DNA of 64,000 nucleotides, taken from contig JACONK010000032.1 in NCBI GenBank assembly GCA_014323795.1, positions 1 to 64,000 on the forward strand, in the 5' to 3' direction. Both the position numbers and the translations under genes were made by a program. The stretch's first letter is position 1; each line of letters begins with the position of its first letter. Positions 41,760 to 50,948 of this stretch are shown piece by piece. The stretch is from Paracoccaceae bacterium. GTDB taxonomy: Bacteria; Pseudomonadota; Alphaproteobacteria; Rhodobacterales; Rhodobacteraceae. The notes under the pieces were generated by a model. It made no database searches. It was not told the DNA's origin and saw only the letters and a list, made by a program, of their open reading frames with translations.

Positions 41760-42272
41760 GTGAAACGAAAACTGATTGCCGCCACAGCCATGGCCGCTGC
41801 CCTCTCGGCCTCCTCCATGGCGGTGCTGGCATGGGAGGTTAAGATTGAAACCTCCCCCATGGATGACAGCACCAATGTGTGGCTGTCTGTGGAAGCGGAT
41901 GAACCTGCCCTGTCTGCCGCGCCCGGCCCCTATCACACGCCGGCACTGAATATTACGTGCAGGGAAGGCGTAACCGATATGTCTGTGTGGTTTGGCGGCC
42001 ATGATATGGCCGATTATCAGGAATACCCCGTAACCTACCGGGTCGGGAATGAAACCGCGCAACAGACAACCCGGTTTGAATTGGATACATCCGAGGAACA
42101 TCTCGGCCTTTGGGGCGGGAGGTACACAACCGAATTTGTAAAGGCACTCATGGGGCATGACAGGTTTGTTATCGAGGCACTGGCATCCGGCGGAGAAATT
42201 CTCAGGGTTGTCTTTGACATCACCGGGCTGGAACAGGCGATCATCCCCCTTCGCGAATCCTGCGGCTGGTGA
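41760..42272 (+). CDS. Periplasmic VasI/TagO-like protein
   Basis: 170 residues from a GTG at 41760; an N-terminal signal peptide KRKLIAATAMAAALSASSMAVLA is followed by WEVKIETSPMDDSTNVWLSV, the conserved opening of the VasI (TagO) family linked to type VI secretion. The middle has a Cys in NITCREGVTDMSVWFGGHDM and the end LEQAIIPLRESCGW, where the second Cys of the family lies. No other type VI secretion genes are in the window, and many such domains occur in unrelated periplasmic proteins, so the secretion role is not implied. It is convergent with ribF. Confidence 0.8.
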   Translation: MKRKLIAATAMAAALSASSMAVLAWEVKIETSPMDDSTNVWLSVEADEPALSAAPGPYHTPALNITCREGVTDMSVWFGGHDMADYQEYPVTYRVGNETAQQTTRFELDTSEEHLGLWGGRYTTEFVKALMGHDRFVIEALASGGEILRVVFDITGLEQAIIPLRESCGW

Positions 42273-42281
42273 CGGAAACGC

Positions 42282-42319
42282 CGGGCAGAACCGGTGGTTT
42301 GTTTCGTGCCGGTTGCCCG
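42282..42319. terminator. Bidirectional stem-loop between convergent vasI-like and ribF genes
   Basis: CGGGCA-ga-ACCGG at 42282-42294 pairs with CCGGTTGCCCG at 42309-42319, an 11-bp stem with a two-base bulge and a 14-base T/G-rich loop. It lies 10 bases after one gene and 20 bases from the end of the other. Confidence 0.55.
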
Positions 42320-42339
42320 CCGCACGTCAGATCCCCGGT

Positions 42340-43287
42340 TCACCGGTGTGGGGCGGGCAGGGCCTCCAGGGCATTCCGGGCCAGGGCACAATCGCTGTGC
42401 ATCCGGGCGACAAGGGAATTGACCGTGTCAAACACCTCTTCCGGGCGCAGAAACTCAACCAGGGCGACTGACATCATCTGCCCGTAGATATCCCTATCGA
42501 AATCGAACAGGAAAACTTCCAGGTTGGGTGCGGTCCGATCATCAAACATCGGCCGGATGCCGATGGACGCAACGCCCTGATAGTGCCCGGCGGCGGGGCC
42601 GGTCAGCACATCTGCCAGGCTGGCGTATACCCCGAAGCGGGGCAGCTGCACATCGTCCAGTGCCACGTTCGCCGTCGGAAAACCCAGGCCCCGGCCCCGT
42701 TTGAAGCCGTGCAGCACCGGCCCCTCGATCTGATGCCAATGGCCCAGCATCCGTGCCGCATCCGCCGGCCGTCCTTCGGCCAGGGCGGTGCGAATGGCGG
42801 AAGACGAGATCTCCTGCCCGCCGTGGCGGAGTATCGGGGCCGTGCCGACGCTGAAGCCCGCCGCCTGCCCCAGAATCGTCAATGCCTCCACATCCCCGCT
42901 GCGCCCGATGCCGAAGCGGAAGTCATGGCCCACAACCACATGGGCCACGCCCATGGCCCGGCACAGCACCTGTTCAACGAAATCCTGCGGACCCAGGGTC
43001 GCCAGGGACCGGGAAAACGGTACCTCGTAGAGCACGTCAAGCCCGACCCTGTTTAGCCGACCCGCCCGGGCGGACGCGGACATCAGGCGAAACGCGGGAT
43101 CGTCGGGCCGGAACAGACGCCGGGGATGAGGTTCAAACGTCACGCATCCCCAGGGCGCATCCGGCATGGCCGTGCGCGCCAGTTCAAGCACGGATTGATG
43201 GCCCAGATGAACCCCGTCGAAATTACCTATTGCAACGGAGGCCCCGCGCACATCGCAGGCTACGGAAAAATCGCGGAAAATTTTCAT
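42340..43287 (-). CDS. ribF: Bifunctional riboflavin kinase / FAD synthetase
   Basis: 315 residues. The N-terminal nucleotidyltransferase domain has IGNFDGVHLGHQ (HIGH-like) and GHDFRFGIGRSGD, and ISSSAIRTALAEG; the C-terminal riboflavin kinase domain has GRGLGFPTANV and SIGIRPMFDD with LEVFLFDFDRDIYG. It converts riboflavin to FMN and FAD in the cytoplasm. It is followed on the same strand upstream by a MaoC gene 30 bases away, and the next HAD gene, making a possible three-gene - strand unit. Confidence 0.96.
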   Translation of the reverse strand: MKIFRDFSVACDVRGASVAIGNFDGVHLGHQSVLELARTAMPDAPWGCVTFEPHPRRLFRPDDPAFRLMSASARAGRLNRVGLDVLYEVPFSRSLATLGPQDFVEQVLCRAMGVAHVVVGHDFRFGIGRSGDVEALTILGQAAGFSVGTAPILRHGGQEISSSAIRTALAEGRPADAARMLGHWHQIEGPVLHGFKRGRGLGFPTANVALDDVQLPRFGVYASLADVLTGPAAGHYQGVASIGIRPMFDDRTAPNLEVFLFDFDRDIYGQMMSVALVEFLRPEEVFDTVNSLVARMHSDCALARNALEALPAPHR

Positions 43288-43317
43288 GCCGACGGTGCGG
43301 GCGGGCTGCGGGACAGA

Positions 43318-43776
43318 TCAGTCAAACTTTCGGCTGGGGGCAAGAACCAGGGCCTCACCGGCCAGAACCGGCCTGGCGCACACGCTGCACAGGCAGTCCA
43401 GCGTCACCCGGCGTCCGGGGTAGTCAATATCCCTGACGGTCACTTCTGCCAGCACCCGGTCGCCCGGACGCACCGGGGCGATAAACGTCAACGCCTGTTT
43501 CATATAGATCGTGCCGTGGCCCGGCAGCTGTTCGCCAATCACGGCAGAAATCAGCCCGGCGGTCAGCATACCGTGGGCAACGCGGCCGGAAAAGATGGTT
43601 TCCCGCGCATAATCTTCGTCCATATGAACCGGGTTATGGTCGGTTGACAGATCCGCAAACATGGCAATTTCCCTGTCATTGATGGTTTTGGACAGCGACC
43701 GTTTCATGCCGATTTCCAAGTCTTCGATCGGGATAGTGCCGACCGGCAGATTATGGCCACGATTCCGATCCAACAC
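43318..43776 (-). CDS. MaoC-family (R)-specific enoyl-CoA hydratase
   Basis: 152 residues from a GTG at 43774-43776, chosen because GGGGGA lies 7 bases upstream and because the next Met (residue 24 in EIGMKRSLSKTI) would remove conserved sequence. Hot-dog fold with the MaoC catalytic motif DLSTDHNPVHMDEDYA (Asp and His) and FSGRVAHGMLTAGLISAVIG. These enzymes hydrate trans-2-enoyl-CoA to (R)-3-hydroxyacyl-CoA in polyhydroxyalkanoate or fatty-acid metabolism. The actual acyl substrate cannot be inferred; in this organism mesaconyl-CoA hydratase (also MaoC-like) would be much longer, so it is not that enzyme. Confidence 0.88.
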   Translation of the reverse strand: MLDRNRGHNLPVGTIPIEDLEIGMKRSLSKTINDREIAMFADLSTDHNPVHMDEDYARETIFSGRVAHGMLTAGLISAVIGEQLPGHGTIYMKQALTFIAPVRPGDRVLAEVTVRDIDYPGRRVTLDCLCSVCARPVLAGEALVLAPSRKFD

Positions 43777-43884
43777 GGGCGATTCCCCCTTCGGGCTGCA
43801 GATGCACCACTTGTGGCCGTTCCCCCGGCAAAAGGCAAGGCCCCGGGGCAACAGGGGATCAGCCACCCCGGAAACCCCGGCAGT

Positions 43885-44763
43885 TCAGCGCAAATGCCCT
43901 ATCGTGAACGTCGGGGATATGTCGTGTGCCTGCAAAAAAACAGCCAGCTTACCGGGTGCCGGCGACCGATCTGTCCCGGTTTCCGCCGCGGCAAGGCCGC
44001 CGGAAATGAACAGGCTGTCGAGCCCCTGCCGCGCCGCGCCGGACACATCGGTCAGGATGCCGTCGCCGATTCCCAGGATGCGGGCATCCGGGATCACGCG
44101 GCCGGACACCTGGGCCAGGCACCGGCGCGCCAGCGCATAGATCGGCCGGTGCGGTTTGCCAAAAAGGCACACCTCCCCGCCCCGGTCCCGATAGGCCTGC
44201 GCCAGCGCACCGGCGCAGAAGCGCCGTTTATGACCGAAATCCACGGCAATATCCGGATTGGCGCAGATCATCGGCAGGCCCCGTATCCTTGCGGTGTGCA
44301 GCAGTGCCGCGTAATCTTCCGGCGTTTCGGTCCGATCATCGAAAAGCCCCGTGCACACGATGCCTTGCGCGTCTTCCAGGGCCACCCGTCTGATGCGTTC
44401 CATGCCCGGAACGGCGGCACTGGCGGCAAAGAAGGGGCTGTCTTTTTCCGGGCCCAGGTGGAACACCTTTTGGCCATACCTGCCGGCGGCGACAGCGGCC
44501 CTGGTGCTATCCCCGCTGGTGACCACCGCATGCCAGATGTCGGGCGGCACATCCAGTTTGCCGAGCTGCATGATCACCGCCTCCTGCGGGCGCGGCGCAT
44601 TTGTCAGCAGCACAACGTAGCCGCCTTTTGCCACAAAGGCGTGCAGGGCGGCGACGGCTGCCGGAAACGGTTCCCGCCCGTTGTGCAAACATCCCCAAAG
44701 GTCCACAAACGCGGCATCGTAGCGGTCTGACACGTCCGCAAGCCTGTCAATGATGCTGTGCAT
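43885..44763 (-). CDS. HAD-superfamily phosphatase, class IIA (TIGR01459-like)
   Basis: 292 residues from ATG 44763 (MHSIIDRLADVSDRY). Motif I AAFVDLWGCLHNG has Asp and the family's DLWGxLH pattern (second Asp replaced by Trp as in this group), motif II LLTNAPRPQ, and motif III/IV CLFGKPHRP and ILGIGDGILTDVSGA. This alphaproteobacterial subgroup is annotated as HAD hydrolase of unknown substrate. It is upstream of the MaoC gene on the same strand, with 108 bases between. Confidence 0.9.
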   Translation of the reverse strand: MHSIIDRLADVSDRYDAAFVDLWGCLHNGREPFPAAVAALHAFVAKGGYVVLLTNAPRPQEAVIMQLGKLDVPPDIWHAVVTSGDSTRAAVAAGRYGQKVFHLGPEKDSPFFAASAAVPGMERIRRVALEDAQGIVCTGLFDDRTETPEDYAALLHTARIRGLPMICANPDIAVDFGHKRRFCAGALAQAYRDRGGEVCLFGKPHRPIYALARRCLAQVSGRVIPDARILGIGDGILTDVSGAARQGLDSLFISGGLAAAETGTDRSPAPGKLAVFLQAHDISPTFTIGHLR

Positions 44764-45574
44764 TTGCTGTCCCGCCCGCCGATACCTGCGCCACACTATC
44801 GCGGGGGGCAACAAAACGCAAGGGTCACGCCCGGCCGTTGCCGGGCGCACCCTGCTGAATCAGGGCCGATCCCCTGCGGGTGGCCTGTCGGCGGTATCGG
44901 TTCGTTCCGGCGTTATCCGCCCGGGTGTGCTGTTGGTACACGGCCCGAGGCTGCAACAGGGTATCCCCGAAACCGCAGTCGTCTTTCCCGGCCCCCGCCG
45001 AAAGCGAAGGGGCCGGGGCCATTATGTGGGCCGCGGGGAGCTCGGGCCGCGCCAGCACCTGCCTGCGCATTGGCGGCGGGCCGCGTCGGACAGGGCCGGG
45101 GCCTGGAACGGACCGAAGTGCGGGCAATGACGATACGCACCCCAATCCGAGCTCTGCAAGCTCCCCGACAGCCCCCGCCCCGGGTATGCACGGAAAGCAC
45201 CCGGAACGGATATTGTTCCGCCCCTTTGTCCCGGGGGAACGGGACCGGATGCAAGGAACAATGACAGCCTTGTAACCGCGTCCCCGGCGCAGGCACAAGG
45301 GGGGTGGCGCAGATTTTTTTGCCATTTTTGCCCCTGCGCACCGCCGGACATCCGAATTTCCGTGGCACAGGCCCCGGCATAGACCGGCATGGGGCAAAAC
45401 CGCTGCAAAAGGCCCGGAATGTTGCCCCCGCGAATCACCGGTGCCGCGCCGGGTCGGCGGGTGCCAGGGCATCGCCCATGGTCACGGGCAGTTCCACATC
45501 CGGCAGCGGTCACCCGATTGTGCCCGTGTGCCCGTCCCCGTTAAACGGGTTGGGCGTGTTCATATTCGTTTCGG
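44764..45574. other. 811-base interval without a convincing gene
   Basis: Between the HAD gene and a decayed malonyl-CoA synthetase. Several open frames exist but are Pro/Arg/Gly-rich with no recognisable motif. The interval probably includes further decayed sequence of the neighbouring pseudogene, whose C-terminal half is missing. No RNA gene or repeat was seen. Confidence 0.4.
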
Positions 45575-46070
45575 TTATGCCTGTGGCGTTCCGGGATGCG
45601 GTGGCCGGTGTGGGCCTCGAACGTCATGCACACCCATCAGCGCCGTGGCCCCGGGCAGCCCGGCGATCACCGCATCGTGGTCAAACCCGGGCAGAAAGAT
45701 CGGCGTCTCCCCTGCCGGCAACATCACGTTGCAGGCCAAAAACAGCCCGTGGGTATGAAACATCGGCAATGCGTACAGCCGCATGGCGTGTTTTGTGAAC
45801 TGCCGGGGATCCGTCCGTGCGTTCGGCAGCAGGCTTTCCCGGGTCAGCATGACCCCTTTCAACCGCCCGTCGCAAACCGGCACCCGTGTACCGGAAGCCG
45901 CGATAAAATGGCGCAGCTCCCCCGCCGTGCAGGCGGTGCTGCCCGGCACAAGGATCAACCCGGCCTGGATGCAGGCCGCAAAAATCGCTGGTGCTGCGGA
46001 TGATTCTCAACATGCACCGCCACCCGGTTCGCCAGGCGGGCCACCCCGGTGACAAAATCCCCCATGAGTC
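45575..46070 (-). pseudogene. Decayed malonyl-CoA synthetase (acyl-CoA synthetase family) fragment
   Basis: The - strand keeps recognisable pieces of an AMP-binding enzyme of the MatB type. Near 46060-46000 the frame gives VARLANRVAVHVEN; after a frame change at about 46000 it gives AAPAIFAACIQAGLILVPGS, TAGELRHFIAASGTRVPVCD, then jumps straight to LKGVMLTRESLLPNA, ALPMFHTHGLFLACNVMLP and FLPGFDHDAVIAGLPGATAL. About 100 residues including the TSGTTG core are missing between VCD and LKGV, and everything after LMGV is lost. A frameshift, an internal deletion and a 3' truncation show an old pseudogene. Confidence 0.82.
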
Positions 46071-46171
46071 ACCGCCGGAAGATACCGTGCTGCCGCCCGG
46101 ACATCGCGGAAACACCGCCCCGGCCCCGGCATGGTTGCCGAAGAGCTGATCGTGCGGCGGGTGCGCCACCG

Positions 46172-46411
46172 CTACATCCCCAGGGCGGCGCGATACATGT
46201 CCAGCATGGCCTCTTCCTCCGCCACATCGTCCGGGTCGCGCTTGCGCAGGGTGAGCAGTTTGCGCAGGGCCCGGGTATCGTAGCCGCGGGATTTCGCCTC
46301 GGCCAGAACATCCTTTTGCGCCTGGGCGATGGTCTGCTTTTCCGCCTCCAGCCGTTCGTGCCGTTCCACGAAGGTGCGCAGTTCCTCCGCTGCAACCGTC
46401 TGGTCTGCCAT
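46172..46411 (-). CDS. gapR: GapR / DUF2312 nucleoid-associated protein
   Basis: 79 residues. DUF2312 signature: a coiled-coil N-terminal helix with ELRTFVERHERLEAEKQTIA, AEAKSRGYDTRALRKLL and the end EEEAMLDMYRAALGM. GapR of Caulobacter binds overtwisted DNA ahead of replication and transcription and stimulates topoisomerases; the family is typical of alphaproteobacteria, which supports the taxonomy of the window. It diverges from a small membrane protein gene 85 bases away. Confidence 0.92.
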   Translation of the reverse strand: MADQTVAAEELRTFVERHERLEAEKQTIAQAQKDVLAEAKSRGYDTRALRKLLTLRKRDPDDVAEEEAMLDMYRAALGM

Positions 46412-46496
46412 TGGCCTGCCTTCCTGATACCGATGCGGCCAGCCATGGCACATGCCCGCTTGCACCGCAAGTCGTATTGGCCCTAAAACGGGGGCC

Positions 46497-46709
46497 ATGG
46501 ACCGGCTGGTGGCCTGCGGCGTGATTGTGACCCTCATCGGCGTGGCGGGGCTGGCCTGGTGTATCCTGCGGGCGATGGGCCTGCGCAAAAGCGGGCTGCA
46601 AGGGAAACCCCTGGCAGACGGGTTGCAAAAACTGATCCCGATCAATATGGCAAGCGTCCTTGTCAGCATGGTCGGGCTGGCACTGGTGCTGATCGGCCGC
46701 CTGTTTTAG
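46497..46709 (+). CDS. Small two-helix membrane protein
   Basis: 70 residues from ATG 46497. Two hydrophobic helices (about 5-25, VACGVIVTLIGVAGLAWCIL, and 47-68, MASVLVSMVGLALVLIG) with a basic loop containing LRKSGLQGKPLADGLQKLIP. I recall similar small conserved proteins encoded divergently from DUF2312 in Rhodobacteraceae; function unknown. Confidence 0.75.
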   Translation: MDRLVACGVIVTLIGVAGLAWCILRAMGLRKSGLQGKPLADGLQKLIPINMASVLVSMVGLALVLIGRLF

Positions 46710-46864
46710 CAGACAGAAGGCCCCGGCACGATGTGCCCGCCGGGGCCGGCGCAGGGCTGTTGCCATTCCGGCGGGGTGCCGCATGGCTTTCTGTCGGCAA
46801 CGGTCATGGGGCGGGCGTTTTCCGAAAGGGCCGCTGTTCCGGTGGTGTAAAAGGTGCTGCGGCG

Positions 46865-49800
46865 ATGGGAACGTTTTTTGACAACCCGATTCTGAATTCC
46901 CCCTATGTCGCGCCGTCCCGGCACTGGAGTCTCGACGATGAGGGGCGGCCGACGGACGAGGTTATGAAAACCCGGCGGAGGTGTGCCCTGATATCCGGCA
47001 TGCCCCGTCCACAGGGCGTGGCCCGCAACGATGCCGGGCAAGGGGAGTTGCGCCTGAACCCGGCAGGCCCGGGGGCACAGGATCACGCCTGTAACCCCAC
47101 CGAATTCGTGAATGAGCTGCGCGACCGGATGCATGTCTGGCGCACCCTGCCAAACCCGGATGACTGGCGCGTGACGCCGACAACCCGGCACCTGTTGCAG
47201 CATTGGCGTGCCATCCAAAAGGATGACAGCCAGGCGATCAGGCCGTTCTTTTGCCAGTTGGAGGCGGCGGAAACCGCGATTTTTCTGGCCGAGGTCGCCC
47301 CGAAATCGGGCCTTCCCGGGGACAGGCGGTTCCGGGCCCGGCTTGATGCGGCGTGTGCGGATGCCAACCCGGATTTATTCCGGGTGGCGATGAAACTGGC
47401 CACCGGGGCGGGCAAAACCACGGTCATGGCGATGCTGATCGCATGGCAGGTGCTGAACGCCGTGCGCAGCCCGAAGGCCAAATCCTGGTCACGGGGATTC
47501 CTGATTGTGACCCCCGGCATCACGATCCGCGACAGGTTGCGGGTTCTGCAACCCAATGATGCCGAAAGCATTTATGTTCGGGCCGGCCTGATCCCGCCGG
47601 GCCTGATGCCCGATATGCAGCGGGCCAAGATTGTGATCACGAATTACCATGCCTTCAAACTGCGGGAAACCATGGCCCTGGCCAAGGGAACCCGCCCCGC
47701 ACTGCAGGGGTACGACGACGACCCGCCAAAGACGCTGGAAACCGAAGGACAGATGATCCGGCGGGTGATGCCCGGCCTGACGGGGCCGATCACGGTGTTG
47801 AACGATGAGGCGCACCATTGCTATCGTGCGCGCGATGCGGCCCCCGGGGACGATACGCCGCAACCGACCGGGGATGTCCGCAGGGAGGCCGAAGAAAACG
47901 CCGAGGCGGCGCGCCTGTGGATCTCCGGGCTGGAGGCGGTACAGCGGCAGATCGGGGTGCGGGTTGTGTATGACCTGTCCGCAACCCCGTTTTTCCTGGC
48001 CGGGTCCGGCTGGGCAGAAGGAACGCTGTTTCCCTGGGTTGTTTCGGATTTTTCGCTGATGGATGCCATCGAATGCGGGATTGTGAAATTGCCCCGGGTG
48101 CCGGTGGCCGATAATCTGCCCGGCAGGGAGCCACCCCTGTATCGCGACCTGTGGCAGGCCATCGGCCGAAAAATGCCCCGCAAGGCACAGGGCCAAGCGG
48201 TGCCGGATCCGCAGGCACTTCCGCTGCCCCTGAAAACGGCCATCGATGCGCTTTATGGCCATTATCAGAAAACCTTTGATCTGTGGCAACAATGCGGGGT
48301 AGGTGTGCCGCCGGTATTCATTGTGGTGTGCAATAATACGACCAATTCAAAACTGCTGCGCGATTACATGGCCGGGTATAAAATCCCCGATGACCCTTCA
48401 CAGGCTGTTGCCGGCCGATGTCCGCTGTTTTCAAATTTTGATGAAACCGGCACCCGGCTGGACCGCCCGCGCACGGTGCTGATTGACAGTGCGGCACTGG
48501 AGGCGGGCGAGGATATCAACAGGGCCTTTCGCCAGGCCCACGCGGCAGAGATTGAGGCCTTTCGCCGCGAACAGGCCGGCCGCGGCGCGGCGGATACCCT
48601 GACCGATGCCGATATCCTGCGGGAGGTGATGAACACCATCGGCAAGGCCGGGCGCCTGGGCGGGCAGGTGCGCTGCGTCGTATCGGTATCCATGCTGACC
48701 GAAGGCTGGGATGCCAATACCGTGACGCATATTCTGGGCCTGCGCGCCTTTGGCACCCGGCTGATCTGTGAACAGGTGATCGGGCGGGCCCTGCGCCGCC
48801 TGTCGTATGATATTGACCCGGATACCGGGCATTTCCGCACGGAATACGCGGATATCATGGGCATCGACGGGCTGAACTTTTCGGCCACACCGCGTGTGGC
48901 CCCGCCGCAACAACCGCGCGACGTGATTGAAGTACGCGCCGTATCCCCGGCCCGCGACCATCTTGAAATCACATTTCCCCGGGTGCAGGGATATGTGGTT
49001 GACCTGCCGCCCGGCCGCCTGGATGCGGATTTTTCAGAAACCGAACCCTATGTGCTGACGCCGGAAAAGGTTGCGGCCACCAGCGTTACGATGCAGGGCA
49101 TTGTGGGTGCAGGCGAGGTTTTTACGCTTGACCATCTTAAGGATATGCGGCCGGCCAGCATCGCCTGCCACATTGCCAAACGTATGATCGAAAAACTGCC
49201 TGACAGGGACGGCCGGCCCCAAGCGGGCCTGTTCCCGGCGGTAAAGCGCATCGCGCTGCACTGGTTGCAGAACCATCTGTGCTGCAAGGGCGACACCGTT
49301 CCGGCGCAATTGCTGTATAGGCAACTGACCGATGAGGTGTGCGAAATCATCCTGGGCGCGTTGCGGCACGGGCCTGGCCGCGGCCCCATCCTGCGCGCCG
49401 TGCTGGACCCCTGGACCCCGGAGGGGTCAACCCTGGGCGTGCGGTTCAATACGTCCGCGACCAGCCGCTGGCATCCCTGCCCGAACAAAAGCCACCTGAA
49501 CCGGATCATCACCGACAGCATTTGGGAACAACAGTTGGCCCGATGCATTGAACAACACCCGAAGGTGCGGGCCTATGCCAAGAACCACAATCTGGGGTTT
49601 GAGGTGCCCTACCTGTGCGCGGGCAGCCCGCGCATGTATCGCCCGGATTTTCTGCTCCGCCTGAATACCCCGGAACCGGCAACGCTGGTGGTTGAGGTCA
49701 AGGGCTTTCGCGGCCATGATGAGCAGTTGAAGGCAAACGCCATGCGCAACGCATGGGTTCCCGCTGTCGACCGCCTGGGCCGATTCGGGCACTGGGGCTT

Positions 49801-49879
49801 TGCCGAACTGACCGAGGTTTACGATTTCGGGCCGCAACTGGAATCCGCGATAGAAGGGATGGTGCAGGGGGGCGCGTGA
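46865..49879 (+). CDS. Type III-like restriction helicase-nuclease (BPTD_3080 family)
   Basis: 1004 residues from ATG 46865, whose start MGTFFDNPILNSPYVAPSRH is the usual family N-terminus. Helicase core: Walker A LATGAGKTTVMAM (residues 178-190), DEAH LNDEAHHCYR (314-317), SATPFFLAGSGWAEG, and motif VI EQVIGRALRRLSYD. The C-terminal nuclease (about residues 895-985) has the PD-ExK pattern: RPDFLLRL followed by LVVEVKGF. It would cut unmodified DNA together with the methyltransferase encoded 1 kb downstream. A NYN gene lies between the two. Everything is intact here, whereas the partner methylase is frameshifted, so self-restriction would be a risk if the frameshift were real. Confidence 0.9.
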   Translation: MGTFFDNPILNSPYVAPSRHWSLDDEGRPTDEVMKTRRRCALISGMPRPQGVARNDAGQGELRLNPAGPGAQDHACNPTEFVNELRDRMHVWRTLPNPDDWRVTPTTRHLLQHWRAIQKDDSQAIRPFFCQLEAAETAIFLAEVAPKSGLPGDRRFRARLDAACADANPDLFRVAMKLATGAGKTTVMAMLIAWQVLNAVRSPKAKSWSRGFLIVTPGITIRDRLRVLQPNDAESIYVRAGLIPPGLMPDMQRAKIVITNYHAFKLRETMALAKGTRPALQGYDDDPPKTLETEGQMIRRVMPGLTGPITVLNDEAHHCYRARDAAPGDDTPQPTGDVRREAEENAEAARLWISGLEAVQRQIGVRVVYDLSATPFFLAGSGWAEGTLFPWVVSDFSLMDAIECGIVKLPRVPVADNLPGREPPLYRDLWQAIGRKMPRKAQGQAVPDPQALPLPLKTAIDALYGHYQKTFDLWQQCGVGVPPVFIVVCNNTTNSKLLRDYMAGYKIPDDPSQAVAGRCPLFSNFDETGTRLDRPRTVLIDSAALEAGEDINRAFRQAHAAEIEAFRREQAGRGAADTLTDADILREVMNTIGKAGRLGGQVRCVVSVSMLTEGWDANTVTHILGLRAFGTRLICEQVIGRALRRLSYDIDPDTGHFRTEYADIMGIDGLNFSATPRVAPPQQPRDVIEVRAVSPARDHLEITFPRVQGYVVDLPPGRLDADFSETEPYVLTPEKVAATSVTMQGIVGAGEVFTLDHLKDMRPASIACHIAKRMIEKLPDRDGRPQAGLFPAVKRIALHWLQNHLCCKGDTVPAQLLYRQLTDEVCEIILGALRHGPGRGPILRAVLDPWTPEGSTLGVRFNTSATSRWHPCPNKSHLNRIITDSIWEQQLARCIEQHPKVRAYAKNHNLGFEVPYLCAGSPRMYRPDFLLRLNTPEPATLVVEVKGFRGHDEQLKANAMRNAWVPAVDRLGRFGHWGFAELTEVYDFGPQLESAIEGMVQGGA

Positions 49880-50195
49880 GCCGCCTGCACGGCGTGTGCA
49901 CGGGGCCCAAATCCTGTGCCCCGGCGGAAACGGCCCGCCCCCGTCGGCATACCCGGGGGCAGGCCCGAAAGATCACGAAAAAATCGCCACACTCGGAAAA
50001 ATCAGAGAAATTGCAGAAAAGGGGTTGCAAGGAAGGATTGCCCGATCTACAACCTCCGTTATCCGCCCCTTGACAGTACGCGTGGCCCCTCGATCATCCT
50101 GGGTGCGCCGACCCCTTGGGGCACTTGGGGCCGGTGTTTTTGATTCTTCTCCACCGGCCCCCCTCTCTTAATCACGGGATCAATCGACCTCTTGA
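49880..50195. other. 316-base interval before the NYN gene
   Basis: A candidate promoter lies here: TTGACA at 50070-50075 with ATCATC 17 bases later. No start for another gene, RNA or repeat recognised. The A/T-rich GATCACGAAAAAATCGCCAC near 49970 may belong to the upstream terminator region. Confidence 0.35.
50070..50098 (+). promoter_or_regulatory. Possible promoter of the NYN-methyltransferase genes
   Basis: TTGACA (50070-50075), a 17-base spacer, and ATCATC (50093-50098); start codon 98 bases downstream. The flank CCCCTTGACA is also found in front of the GmrSD gene at 53991-53999. The -10 match is weak. Confidence 0.35.
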
Positions 50196-50948
50196 ATGAC
50201 AAAATCTGCAATTCTGATTGATGGAGGCTATTTTCTCAAGCGCCTCCCCTCTGTCCGCCCTGACATCGACTGCGATGACGCCTCAGCCGTCTGTAAGGCT
50301 ATTCAAAAGCTCATTAACAGCCACCTGAAGCAGATCAACAAGACCGAAGGCGCGGCCAACCACTGGGCCCTGCTGTATCGGTCTTTCTTTTACGATGCGC
50401 CCCCCTACCTTGACCGGGGACATCTTCCGCGCAGTGGCAGGGCAATCGACTACGCCAGGACGGCGCAGGCCCAATTCCGCCTGGCACTGCACACCGCCCT
50501 GAAGCGCATGCCCAAAATGGCCGTCCGCCTGGGCGAAATACGCCCCGACCCTGACAGCCTGTGGGCGCTCAAACCCGCCGCCCTGCGTGCCCTGCTTAAA
50601 AAAGAACGCAAATTTGACGACCTGACCGATGATGATTTTCGCCCGACCTTTCGGCAGAAAGCCGTCGATATGCGCATCGGGCTTGATATTGCCTCCATCA
50701 CGCTGAAACGGCAGGCGGATATTATCACCCTTGTCACGGGCGACAGTGATTTTGTCCCCGCGGCCAAACTTGCCCGGCGGGAGGGCGTGACATTTATACT
50801 TGACCCGCTGTGGCGGGGTGTCAACAATAAAGACCTCTTTGAACATATTGACGGCCTGCGCAGCGGGGTTCCCAGACCGTCCCCCAAGGCCAAAGCACAA
50901 CAAACCGCACCGCACCCCGCACCCGAACCGCCCCGCCACAATGCCTGA
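50196..50948 (+). CDS. NYN-domain (PIN-like) protein between restriction and methylase genes
   Basis: 250 residues. NYN/LabA fold with the acidic residues expected for a metal-dependent nuclease: Asp9 in SAILIDGGYF, Asp158 and Asp164 in VDMRIGLDIA, and Asp183/Asp185 in VTGDSDFVPAAKLAR. The C-terminal ~30 residues are Pro-rich and disordered. NYN proteins are RNases or DNA/RNA-binding regulators. The gene ends by overlapping the methyltransferase start by 8 bases (ATGCCTGA), so the two are translated together. Its position inside a restriction-modification operon is not typical of the families I know. Confidence 0.88.
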   Translation: MTKSAILIDGGYFLKRLPSVRPDIDCDDASAVCKAIQKLINSHLKQINKTEGAANHWALLYRSFFYDAPPYLDRGHLPRSGRAIDYARTAQAQFRLALHTALKRMPKMAVRLGEIRPDPDSLWALKPAALRALLKKERKFDDLTDDDFRPTFRQKAVDMRIGLDIASITLKRQADIITLVTGDSDFVPAAKLARREGVTFILDPLWRGVNNKDLFEHIDGLRSGVPRPSPKAKAQQTAPHPAPEPPRHNA

